Origin: CALVNN01 sp964393975
GTDB taxonomy: Bacteria > Bacillota > Clostridia > Christensenellales > UBA1242
Length of the DNA: 64,000 bases
NCBI GenBank assembly: GCA_964393975.1
Contig: CAYMVO010000004.1
Coordinates: forward strand, 7,346 to 71,345
Reading direction: 5' to 3'
Shown: positions 36,413-44,447 of the stretch, piece after piece
Position numbering within the stretch: the stretch's first letter is position 1
Layout of the letters: each line of letters starts with the position of its first letter
The notes under the pieces: generated by a model
Database searches by the model: none
Seen by the model: only the letters and a program-made list of their open reading frames with translations
What the model was told of the DNA's origin: nothing
Made by a program: the position numbers and the translations under genes

Positions 36413-38251
36413 ATGAAAAAAGCAGTAGTAATAGGTAGTGGTCACGCAGGTGTGGAGGCGGGACTCGCACTGGCTAGAATGGGAATAGACACTACTCTAC
36501 TCACTCTAAACCTAGACAGTATATCATTTTTGGCGTGCAACCCCTCAATAGGTGGTACAGCAAAAGGGCATTTGGTATGTGAAATAGACGCGCTTGGCGG
36601 GCAAATGGGCATAAACACCGACGCAACGCTCATACAACTAAGAATGTTAAATCTTGGCAAAGGTCCAGCTGTACAATCACTTAGGGCGCAAGCGGACAAA
36701 AACGAATATCATAATGAAATGAAAAGGACTATTGAGGACCAAAAAAATCTCCACCTAAAGCAAGCGGAGGCGACCGAAATCGTTGTGGAAAACGGCGAGG
36801 TAAAAGCGGTAAAGACCGCACAAGGCGATATATTATGCGCTGACGCGGTGGTGGTTGCGACCGGCGTATATCTAAATAGCAACATCATTATTGGCGACTA
36901 CACGAGAGACGTTGGACCGAATGGTTTTTGTAATGCAAAGCACCTCACACAAAGTCTTATAGATATAGGTTTTACGATACGAAGATTTAAGACTGGCACA
37001 CCTGCCCGTGTACATTTTGACAGTTTGGACTTGTCAAAAATGACCGCTCAATATGGTGATGAAAATATACAAACATTTAGTTTTTTGACCGATAAACAGC
37101 CCGAAAACAAGACCAAGTGTTACCTCACCTACACGACCGAAAAAACAAAGGATATCATATTAAAAAATCTAGACCGCTGTCCTATGTTTAATGGAACTAT
37201 CAACGGTATCGGTCCTAGATACTGCCCTAGCATAGAGTCAAAAATAGTGCGTTTTGCAGACAAAGAAAGGCATCAAGTATTTCTAGAGCCTGAGTCACTC
37301 TCCACAAAAGAATACTATGTACAAGGTGTTAGCACTTCTATGCCAATTGACGTACAAAAAGAGATGTATCGTAGCATTATTGGATTGGAAAATGTCGAGA
37401 TTTTAAGAGACGCATACGCTATAGAATACGACTGCATCGACTCTACCGAATTGTATCCAACTTTGGCGTTTAAAAAGTGCAAAGGACTCTACACCGCAGG
37501 TCAAATAAACGGCAGTAGCGGATACGAGGAAGCAGGCGCGCAAGGGTTAATCGCAGGTATCAATGCTGGACTATATCTACTAGGGAAAGAACCCCTTATA
37601 CTAAAGCGAAACGAGAGTTATATAGGCGTACTTATTGATGATTTAGTGACAAAAGGCACAAATGAACCTTACAGAATGATGACAAGTCGTGCGGAATACA
37701 GACTCCACCTTAGACAAGACAACGCCGACCTTAGACTCACCCCTTATAGTATTGCGATAGGTTTAGCGAGCGAGGAGCGTAAAGCACGATTTGAAAAGAG
37801 ACTAGCCGAACTAAGCCAAGCAAAGAGCGAACTAAAATGCACTTTTTCGCCCGATAGCGTGCGAGAGTTGTTTGAGGCGACGAGCGAAAACCTACCAAAG
37901 AGCGGTATCACGCTAGACGGTATCATTAGGCGAAACAATATTGACGCTATCAAAGCAAAACAATACCTCAATGTGTTTGACGGCGTTAGTGATTTGACAC
38001 TGAAAACACTTTCAACCGATATAAAATATGATGGTTATCTAAAGCGTGAGGATGAGCAGATTGAGAGGTTTATGAAAAATGAGAAAATCACACTACCTAA
38101 AGACTACGACTACTCCACTATTTACGGACTGAGAAAAGAGGCGCAAGAAAAACTAAATCATATAAAGCCAACCTCACTAGGTCAAGCGAGCCGTATCAGT
38201 GGTGTAAATCCGGCAGACATAGCGGTACTACTTTGTAATTTTAAGAGATAA
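36413..38251 (+). CDS. mnmG: tRNA uridine 5-carboxymethylaminomethyl modification enzyme MnmG (GidA)
   Basis: 612 residues. FAD motif 'AVVIGSGHAGVEAGLALARM', 'FLACNPSIGGTAKGHLVCEI', 'VVATGVYLNSNIIIGDY', 'FKTGTPARVH', 'GLYTAGQINGSSGYEEAGAQ'. Acts with MnmE on U34. AAGGAAG before the ATG. Usually near mnmE, which is not in the window. Confidence 0.97.
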   Translation: MKKAVVIGSGHAGVEAGLALARMGIDTTLLTLNLDSISFLACNPSIGGTAKGHLVCEIDALGGQMGINTDATLIQLRMLNLGKGPAVQSLRAQADKNEYHNEMKRTIEDQKNLHLKQAEATEIVVENGEVKAVKTAQGDILCADAVVVATGVYLNSNIIIGDYTRDVGPNGFCNAKHLTQSLIDIGFTIRRFKTGTPARVHFDSLDLSKMTAQYGDENIQTFSFLTDKQPENKTKCYLTYTTEKTKDIILKNLDRCPMFNGTINGIGPRYCPSIESKIVRFADKERHQVFLEPESLSTKEYYVQGVSTSMPIDVQKEMYRSIIGLENVEILRDAYAIEYDCIDSTELYPTLAFKKCKGLYTAGQINGSSGYEEAGAQGLIAGINAGLYLLGKEPLILKRNESYIGVLIDDLVTKGTNEPYRMMTSRAEYRLHLRQDNADLRLTPYSIAIGLASEERKARFEKRLAELSQAKSELKCTFSPDSVRELFEATSENLPKSGITLDGIIRRNNIDAIKAKQYLNVFDGVSDLTLKTLSTDIKYDGYLKREDEQIERFMKNEKITLPKDYDYSTIYGLRKEAQEKLNHIKPTSLGQASRISGVNPADIAVLLCNFKR

Positions 38252-38264
38252 GGAGATTTATTTT

Positions 38265-39038
38265 ATGAGAAATATAGTTATCACGGGTGCTTCGAGCGGA
38301 ATAGGTAAACGCTTGAGCGAATTATTTGAAAAGACCGACACCGTAATCACGATATCTAGAAGTGGCGAAGGTGAAAGACATTATACTTGCGATGTTGCGA
38401 ATGAAAAAGCGGTAAAAGAGACTTTTGACAAGATAAAAGAGACTTACGGACATATAGATATCCTTATAAACAACGCAGGTTACGGGCTATCAGGTGCGGT
38501 GGAGCTACTCCCGCTAAACGAGATAAAAAGACTCTTTGATGTGAATTTTTTTGGCGTGTTAAACTGCACCCAAAACGCTCTCCCACTAATGGGAAAAGGT
38601 GGTAAGATTATAAATATCAGTTCTGCGTGCGCGATTTTTGCACTGCCTTTTAGGGCAATGTACTGCGCTAGCAAATCGGCGGTCAGTTCGCTAAGTTTTG
38701 GTCTAAATATGGAATGCAAAAAATCTGGGATACAAGTATGCGCCGTTTGCCCAGGTGACACAAAAACAAATTTCTCAAAAAATCGTGTTAAAATCAATGA
38801 GTCCAACGAGCGTTACGGTGATAGTATCATAAACTCCGCTACAAAAATAGACTCAAGAGAAGACAAACGAATGAGCGTAGATAAGGTCGCTTATCAAATA
38901 TATAAAGTAATTAATAAGAAAAAATTACCTTATCAAAAGATAATCGGCGGAAAATACAAAATCTTTTATTTAGGTCTTAGACTGCTACCAACTAATTGGT
39001 TTTACGGGCTAGTAAATAAAATTTTCAATAAAAAATAA
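38265..39038 (+). CDS. Short-chain dehydrogenase/reductase
   Basis: 257 residues. 'VITGASSGIGKRLSEL' (cofactor loop), 'ILINNAGYGLSGAVELLP', 'IINISSACAIFALPFRAMYC' with 'YCASKSAVSSL' (YxxxK) and 'CPGDTKTNF'. Classical SDR of the lipid/retinol-like type. Fourteen bases after mnmG, so co-transcribed; substrate unknown. Confidence 0.9.
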   Translation: MRNIVITGASSGIGKRLSELFEKTDTVITISRSGEGERHYTCDVANEKAVKETFDKIKETYGHIDILINNAGYGLSGAVELLPLNEIKRLFDVNFFGVLNCTQNALPLMGKGGKIINISSACAIFALPFRAMYCASKSAVSSLSFGLNMECKKSGIQVCAVCPGDTKTNFSKNRVKINESNERYGDSIINSATKIDSREDKRMSVDKVAYQIYKVINKKKLPYQKIIGGKYKIFYLGLRLLPTNWFYGLVNKIFNKK

Positions 39039-39048
39039 AAAATTTTTA

Positions 39049-39078
39049 AAAAACTATTGCAAAAGATAGTTTTTTTTG
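39049..39078 (+). terminator. Terminator after the SDR gene
   Basis: AAACTAT pairs with ATAGTTT followed by T run. It overlaps the -35 and spacer of the tRNA promoter. Confidence 0.7.
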
Positions 39079-39085
39079 TTATACT
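39057..39085 (+). promoter_or_regulatory. Promoter of tRNA-Glu
   Basis: TTGCAA, 17 bp, TATACT; 17 bp before the tRNA. Confidence 0.75.
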
Positions 39086-39102
39086 AATTTTGTTTTCAGT
39101 GA

Positions 39103-39177
39103 GCCCTCATGGTCAAGTGGTCAAGACGCTAGCCTCTCACGCTGGAATCAGGGGTTCGACTCCCCTTGGGGGTACCA
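39103..39177 (+). tRNA. tRNA-Glu (anticodon CTC)
   Basis: 75 nt with encoded CCA. Acceptor GCCCTCA/TGGGGGT (one G-T, one T-G), anticodon stem CTAGC/GCTGG with loop CTCTCAC giving CTC, T arm AGGGG-TTCGACT-CCCCT. Reads GAG. The usual companion tRNAs are not nearby. Confidence 0.95.
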
Positions 39178-39180
39178 AAT

Positions 39181-39200
39181 AAAATTAGTCAGTTTGACTA
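39181..39200. repeat. 20-bp repeat copy 1 (after tRNA-Glu)
   Basis: AAAATTAGTCAGTTTGACTA, starting 4 bp after the tRNA CCA. Copy 2 at 40784-40811 is the same except for an 8-bp internal tandem duplication (AATTAGTC). The repeat contains a TAGTCA/TGACTA stem. Confidence 0.6.
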
Positions 39201-39206
39201 TTTAAG

Positions 39207-39235
39207 ATTGTAGATAGAATATCTACAATTTTTTT
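39207..39235 (+). terminator. Terminator of tRNA-Glu
   Basis: ATTGTAGAT pairs with ATCTACAAT followed by T run. Confidence 0.85.
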
Positions 39236-39353
39236 ATCATTAGATGCTTACTATATATAAACGATTGTATAATAAATGTTGGGGTGGATAGATAATTTAA
39301 TAAAAAAAGACAAAAACAATTGTTTAAAATTGTAGTTGTCTCAATCTAAAAGA

Positions 39354-40043
39354 TTAATTTTGTACAAAAGCATTTATTGTTGAAAAAGGCAAAGCGAAAG
39401 AAACACCTTGTATAACTTCACCATTGTTGTCTCTTAATCTAAAACTTATTACGCCCAAAAGATTTCCGTACTTATCAAAAACAGGTCCGCCACTATTTCC
39501 TTCATTTATAACAAAACTTGTTTGGATTGTTTGTATTGTTTGTTCATTGTAAATAACATTTTTTTCACTGCTAGACACTACACCAGTAGTAAAAGATAGA
39601 CCGAAGCCACTAGGATTACCTATTGTATAAATTGTTTGTCCGTTAAATATATTTTTACCTATTTTAAAAAATGGTGTTTTCTCTTTTTCAATTTTAATTA
39701 TTGCCAAATCTGATGTTTCACTGACCTTAAAAATTTGAGCATTAACCCATTCATCCATATCTGCTGATCGCACTTGAATTTTATCATAATTACTATTTGT
39801 TGAAGCGTTATATACTACGTGTTTGTTAGTTAGTATTGTGCCATTATTATTTATAAAAAAGCCTGTAGCATATCCCCATGTATTTTCATCATTTGTGGTT
39901 TTTATTTCCACAACTTTCATTATATTATTTTCAAAGGCAGATTCAGTATTGTTTGCATTAAAAAAGTAGATACACGAAAAACCATTTAAAATAACTAAAA
40001 CCCCGATAACAACATAATTTATTATTGTAACATTTCTACTCAT
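39354..40043 (-). CDS. Membrane-anchored trypsin-like serine protease (HtrA-like, no PDZ)
   Basis: 229 residues from ATG 40043, preceded by AGGGA. N-terminal anchor helix 'IINYVVIGVLVILNGFSCIY'. Catalytic triad: His in 'ILTNKHVVYNAS', Asp in 'VSETSDLAIIKIE', Ser in 'VINEGNSGGPVFDKYG'. HtrA-like core with 'GNPSGFGLSFTTGVVSS'. No PDZ domain, so shorter than DegP/HtrA. Acts outside the membrane on misfolded or surface proteins (inference). Lies in a segment bounded by 20-bp repeats. Confidence 0.88.
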   Translation of the reverse strand: MSRNVTIINYVVIGVLVILNGFSCIYFFNANNTESAFENNIMKVVEIKTTNDENTWGYATGFFINNNGTILTNKHVVYNASTNSNYDKIQVRSADMDEWVNAQIFKVSETSDLAIIKIEKEKTPFFKIGKNIFNGQTIYTIGNPSGFGLSFTTGVVSSSEKNVIYNEQTIQTIQTSFVINEGNSGGPVFDKYGNLLGVISFRLRDNNGEVIQGVSFALPFSTINAFVQN

Positions 40044-40176
40044 ATCAATTTCCCTATATTTTTTAAATCCATACATTTATAAAACTTATATTATTTTTTG
40101 TCAACTATTCATGTTTTTGTCTAGCATTTTTACCTTATTCAGCGTTGCAAGCATCTCGTTTATATCTCTTAGTATT

Positions 40177-40607
40177 TTACCAATACAAACTTAAATTTTT
40201 TTTAATCGTTTCTTCACCTCTAGGTTTAAAAACACCCCAAAAACCACAATATTCCAAACCTATGTTTTGAACAAACATATCAGTTATCATATTATCTTTA
40301 TAACTATAGTAAATAAATACTTCACCATATTTTTTATTAAACTCTTTTGGGATGCAAGTCATTCTATAATCAGAAGAAACAATATCAAACGCTAAGGCAT
40401 CAACAAAATCTTTAATTTGTGTAACCTTTATGTTAATATTATTTGCATCATAATAATTTTGTAAACTGTCATAAAATTTCACATTATAAACTTGCTTTAT
40501 GTAATTTTCAAAATCAAATCTTGTAAAATTTTCGCTTTTACCTAGTATTTGTTTTAGTTTGCTTTTAAACTCTTCAAGTTCGGCATATTTTTTTGCTTTA
40601 AATTCAT
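40177..40607 (-). pseudogene. Unknown gene with a frameshift in an A7 tract
   Basis: The readable 3' part (to 40177, 'MKFYDSLQNYYDANNINIKV' to 'FKPRGEETIKKNLSLYW') continues upstream without stop as 'KYAELEEFKSKLKQILGKSE', but has no start codon in that frame. An ATG at 40607 with AAGGA upstream opens 'MNLKQK' in another frame, and one extra A in the A7 run at 40588-40594 would join both. Either a decayed gene, a phase-variable one, or a sequencing error. No family recognised. Confidence 0.5.
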
Positions 40608-40783
40608 TTTTATATATACATCCTTAAATATAAAAATATAGTAACACATAATGTAAAAAATGTCAATAAAAAGCGAATGCTATTAAGTACCTAGAGTTAA
40701 GAAAAAGTTATAAATAACTATTGGTGCTTTTGTTCTCCAGCTCTTTTAATACTTACAATTTTAAACAATAAACCAAAAAGATT

Positions 40784-40811
40784 AAAATTAGTCAATTAGT
40801 CAGTTTGACTA
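40784..40811. repeat. 20-bp repeat copy 2, with 8-bp internal duplication
   Basis: AAAATTAGTC-AATTAGTC-AGTTTGACTA. Followed by AATTTTTTTT, so this copy can act as a rightward terminator. Located 21 bp before the promoter at 40832. Confidence 0.6.
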
Positions 40812-40831
40812 ATTTTTTTTTAAAAAAATAG

Positions 40832-40860
40832 TTGACATTTTATGTTTTTATCGTTATAAT
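40832..40860 (+). promoter_or_regulatory. Perfect consensus sigma-A promoter with no gene downstream
   Basis: TTGACA, 17 bp, TATAAT on the plus strand. The next protein gene on this strand starts more than 1 kb away, past a terminator. Confidence 0.85.
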
Positions 40861-40864
40861 ATGT

Positions 40865-40916
40865 CTGTTCTTAATGTAATTGAGGTTAAGAACAGGTTGT
40901 TTCATAACCTTTTTTA
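40865..40916 (+). ncRNA. Candidate ~50-nt small RNA
   Basis: Directly after the consensus promoter: CTGTTCTTAA pairs perfectly with TTAAGAACAG (10 bp, 11-nt loop), then AGGTT pairs with AACCT followed by TTTTT, an intrinsic terminator. No ribosome site or reading frame of note. Expected transcript from about 40867 to 40916. Function unknown. Confidence 0.55.
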
Positions 40917-40956
40917 TTGTTTTTATCTTTTTGTATGTAAATTCATGTGTATTTAC

Positions 40957-40990
40957 AAAAAAAGCCCTTGCAAATAAGCAAGGGCTTTTT
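40957..40990. terminator. Bidirectional terminator
   Basis: AAAAAAAGCCCTTGC pairs with GCAAGGGCTTTTT. Ends the leftward gene at 40993. Confidence 0.85.
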
Positions 40991-40992
40991 GA

Positions 40993-41706
40993 TTAATATA
41001 TCTTTATTAGTAATGCAGTAAAATCATTATATAGTTCTTTTAGAGGTTTTACCTTTTTCATAACGCCATCAAACGCCATAGCGAGTGCGGATATTATTTT
41101 CTTATTACCTATCTTTAAGGCGTCAATGAGTGCTTTTACGTATATAGAAATCTCCTCTTTCTTTTTATCCTTTATTTTTGGGTGAATATCCGCTAAATTT
41201 TTAATCTCTTGCAGTTTACGTATAATCTTATCTTGTAGACTACTCTCAGTTTTGGTTATGATAGGCTTTTGGACACTATCCACATCAAACCTCGCTAACA
41301 CATCGTTTTTGAAAGGGACTAGCATTGTCTTAGCAAAAACAAGATACTCCCCACCAACATCTTTAGACTTAAAATAATTCGTAATAAAATCATAAAAATC
41401 AATCTTTTTGTTATCCACTTCCACCAAAAAGCAAAAAACTAATGCGATACGCTTATAGTCTTCCTCAGGCATCTTAAAATACTTTTCGCTAAAATTGGAT
41501 AATTTTGACTTTTCAAACTCATCATCAAAATTAAAATTCAACAAACACTCCGCCATAAGATTATAGAGTTCTTTACTTTGGGCGATTGATTTTAATATAT
41601 TAGAAATTTTTATATCGGCAAGTATAAACTTCCCATTTATCATCTCATCGCAAAACTTACTAAATTCTCTTATTTTCTTAGCTTCTTCCGAATTAATGCT
41701 CCTCAT
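40993..41706 (-). CDS. Unknown helical protein
   Basis: 237 residues, helix-rich, no signal or membrane segment. Notable stretches: 'YKRIALVFCFLVEVDNKKID', 'GGEYLVFAKTMLVPFKNDV'. C-terminal region is Lys-rich. No family recognised. Ends at a clear terminator and starts with an ATG near GAGGAGAT, so a real gene. Confidence 0.7.
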   Translation of the reverse strand: MRSINSEEAKKIREFSKFCDEMINGKFILADIKISNILKSIAQSKELYNLMAECLLNFNFDDEFEKSKLSNFSEKYFKMPEEDYKRIALVFCFLVEVDNKKIDFYDFITNYFKSKDVGGEYLVFAKTMLVPFKNDVLARFDVDSVQKPIITKTESSLQDKIIRKLQEIKNLADIHPKIKDKKKEEISIYVKALIDALKIGNKKIISALAMAFDGVMKKVKPLKELYNDFTALLIKIY

Positions 41707-41911
41707 ATCTCCTCACCAATTTTGTAATATATAATAGAATAACACAAAACAAATAAATTTTGCAATAATTTTAATAAAAAATATTGCATTTTTTGTAAAT
41801 TGCTTATATACTTAAAGTGTTGTAAATGTATTGATTTTTATTTTTTGAAACAATCAAACAAGGTTTTGCATTAGTAAAATACTAAAAAATTATATTAAAA
41901 GGAAAAATATT

Positions 41912-42460
41912 ATGTCAGTTGAAATGCCAGAATCAGCAGTAAATAAATTAATTCTTATGTTTGTACTAGATAAAATGGAGATACCTTTATCTAACAGTTC
42001 TATCATAGATATATGCACACATAGAAATTCGTGGCTAAGCTACATAGAGTGCGAAGAGATTATACCTACACTGCTAGATAACAAGCTCATATATACACCG
42101 AGCAAGCACGCTTCAGAGCCGTACTACGCACTCACCTACGAAGGGCGAAATTGTCTAGCAATGTTTTTCAATAAAATACCGCAAAAAATACAAGATGACA
42201 TAGCTAGTTACTGCAAGACAAACATTCAAAACGTCAAGAGGCGTCAAGAGTACATCTCAAAATATGAAAAAATGGCAGACGGTAGCTATATAGCGACCTT
42301 CACAATACGCGAACCTATTATGGGGACGCTCTTTGAAATGGTCGTAAAATTGGACAATCGCGCCGCCGCCATTAACGCCACAAAAAAATGGATAGATAAG
42401 GCACCCGAAGTATACGAAACAATTTTTGTCAGTCTACTAACCACCGAAAATGGTGACTAA
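41912..42460 (+). CDS. DUF4364 winged-helix protein
   Basis: 182 residues. 'NKLILMFVLDKMEIPLSNSS' and 'YIECEEIIPTLLDNKLIYTP' with 'YYALTYEGRNCLAMFFNKIP' match DUF4364, a Bacillota family with an N-terminal wHTH; 'ISKYEKMADGSYIATFTIRE' in the C-terminal part is also typical. AAAGGA before the ATG. Possibly a transcription regulator. Confidence 0.85.
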   Translation: MSVEMPESAVNKLILMFVLDKMEIPLSNSSIIDICTHRNSWLSYIECEEIIPTLLDNKLIYTPSKHASEPYYALTYEGRNCLAMFFNKIPQKIQDDIASYCKTNIQNVKRRQEYISKYEKMADGSYIATFTIREPIMGTLFEMVVKLDNRAAAINATKKWIDKAPEVYETIFVSLLTTENGD

Positions 42461-42461
42461 T

Positions 42462-42487
42462 GGAAGTAACACTTACTTCCTTTTTTT
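42462..42487 (+). terminator. Terminator of the DUF4364 gene
   Basis: GGAAGT pairs with ACTTCC followed by TTTTTTT. The following 42488-42826 holds only a weak 51-codon frame and AT-rich DNA. Confidence 0.8.
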
Positions 42488-42826
42488 AGACTGTACAATA
42501 AATGCTGGAGTGGAAAATTTGATATATGTAATAGCATAAGCGTTAGTAATTATTGTTCCGTTAGATAAAATTAACTCACCTAACCCACACCTTATCACAA
42601 CGCTTTTTGTTTCTGCTTTAATTTTCATAATCAAATTTTGTTACATATTAAAAATTCACTAATAGTTTTAGGTACAATGGCTAGAAAATATAAATTAGCT
42701 TCAAGACTTATCATACAAACAATTATTGTCAATGTTCAAGTTTCTTTTCCATAATCAATTTTCATTATGGCACAATAAACAAACTGTCAATATATATTTA
42801 AAAACTTAAGATAGTATAACAAATAT

Positions 42827-44335
42827 TTATATCAAAAGGTAAAAATATCTCCCGCCACTAATATAACTACAAAAGTAATTAACATTATGTTGCTTGAAAA
42901 TTTTTGTATAGTAAAAATATTCCATAAAATCACCTTCAAGAGGGGTGATGTATTCGGTTGCTTGCTTTACAAATTTATCTTTTAAACGCTTTTTATATTG
43001 TTTAATGATTTTACTCATTGGCTCGCCATTTTTTAAGAGTGTAGTCGCCTCTTGCAAAACTGCTTTCAAAATCTTTTTCGCAGATATATAAATCGCTTCT
43101 TTATTTTCACCAAACAATATTTTTGGCATTTTTATTCTCGTTTCTATTGTTTTTGAGGAGTTTTCAAAAATATTTTTTATACCTTTTGAAGTCAAAGAGT
43201 TTGTATTGATAAAATATGTATACAGTTTTTCGGGAATTAAAGAAATCTTTCTAGCGTAAAAATAATAATCATAATTGAAAGTTGTATCTTCGTCATAACT
43301 CAATTTTTCGTTAAAAGAAATGTTTTTGTTTTTTATGATACACAATCTATACATTTTATTCCACAAAACCGGAAACCAATAGTTATTAAACATATTCAAA
43401 AATAAATCAGAACTGCGACTAGACATAATCATATTTTCATCAAGTCCATATTGCCTTTTTTGGTCGGAGACTTCGTTTATCCCGCACATAGCCCAATCTA
43501 CTCTACTCTTTTTCATTTCAAACAAAAGCTTTTCAAAATAATTGTTTTCTAACTCATCATCGCAATCTAAAAACGACATATATCTTCCGGTCGCAAACTT
43601 GAGTCCCAAGTTTCTCGCACTAGAAACGCCACCATTTTCTTTCCAAACATAAGTAAAATTTTTGTTATCTTTGCAATATCTCTCGCAAATTTCTCTACTC
43701 GCATCTCTAGAGCCGTCGTCTACTAAAATAACTTGCAAATCTTTATATGTTTGTGCAATTAACGAATCTAACATTCTATGCAAAAACTTTTCGCCATTAT
43801 AAATAGGTATAACTACTGAAATTGTTTCATTAATATACGGCAATAAGGTCTCGCCCTCTATGAGTCCTATCCTTTTAAACACACTTTCAATATACTCGCC
43901 TTTATTCAAAAATAGTATTTTTTCGGCATAAGCGTCATCACTTTCTCGCAAGATATAACGAGCAAACTGTTTTGACATATTGCAAATAAATTGTTTTGAA
44001 TTGTTCCGCTTAAGATATCTACACAAATACTCCTCTTTGCTATGAATATTAGGGAATATTAAAAAATAGTCGAGTCCTTGGTCTTTGCAATAATCTATCG
44101 CATTATAGCTCACAAAAACATAGTCGTATTTTTTAATAGCCTCTTTAATCGCTGAAAAATAATTGTTTGGAAAATCAGGATTGATTTTTGTTTGCAACCC
44201 TTTTCTATCCTCGACATTTTCATTAGTCAAATCTAAATATCTATACCTTGACTCTTCCAAATCAAGAGCGTTTTTATACTTTCCGCAAAAAGTTGTCTTA
44301 CCCGTTCCAGCAAAACCATAAACAATTATTCCCAT
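42827..44335 (-). CDS. P-loop kinase-like domain fused to family 2 glycosyltransferase
   Basis: 502 residues from the ATG at 44335, which has GGAGAG upstream. Residues 1-165: 'GIIVYGFAGTGKTTFCGKYK' (Walker A) and an adenylate-kinase-like domain ('YDYVFVSYNAIDYCKDQGLD', 'NIHSKEEYLCRYLKRN'). Residues about 168-440: GT2 with 'ISVVIPIYNGEKFLHRMLDS', 'LVDDGSRDASREICERYC', 'ENGGVSSARNLGL' and the metal motif 'FLDCDDE'. The second domain probably transfers a sugar to a surface polymer; the first may bind a nucleotide or phosphorylate the acceptor. Fusion not recognised. Confidence 0.85.
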   Translation of the reverse strand: MGIIVYGFAGTGKTTFCGKYKNALDLEESRYRYLDLTNENVEDRKGLQTKINPDFPNNYFSAIKEAIKKYDYVFVSYNAIDYCKDQGLDYFLIFPNIHSKEEYLCRYLKRNNSKQFICNMSKQFARYILRESDDAYAEKILFLNKGEYIESVFKRIGLIEGETLLPYINETISVVIPIYNGEKFLHRMLDSLIAQTYKDLQVILVDDGSRDASREICERYCKDNKNFTYVWKENGGVSSARNLGLKFATGRYMSFLDCDDELENNYFEKLLFEMKKSRVDWAMCGINEVSDQKRQYGLDENMIMSSRSSDLFLNMFNNYWFPVLWNKMYRLCIIKNKNISFNEKLSYDEDTTFNYDYYFYARKISLIPEKLYTYFINTNSLTSKGIKNIFENSSKTIETRIKMPKILFGENKEAIYISAKKILKAVLQEATTLLKNGEPMSKIIKQYKKRLKDKFVKQATEYITPLEGDFMEYFYYTKIFKQHNVNYFCSYISGGRYFYLLI

Positions 44336-44447
44336 AACTCTCTCCATAAATTAAAATTTTTCTAATAAATATCACAAATTTATTCTATCTTAAAAAAATA
44401 ATTTTGTCAACTTTTTTAAAATTCTTAAATCCCCACCATAAACATTA

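Noticed and set aside
42473..42628. 51-codon leftward frame starting 'MKIKAETKSVVIRCGLGELI'
   Set aside because: It ends inside the DUF4364 terminator, has no ribosome site, and a faint likeness to the protease's 'NNGTILTN' is too short to call.
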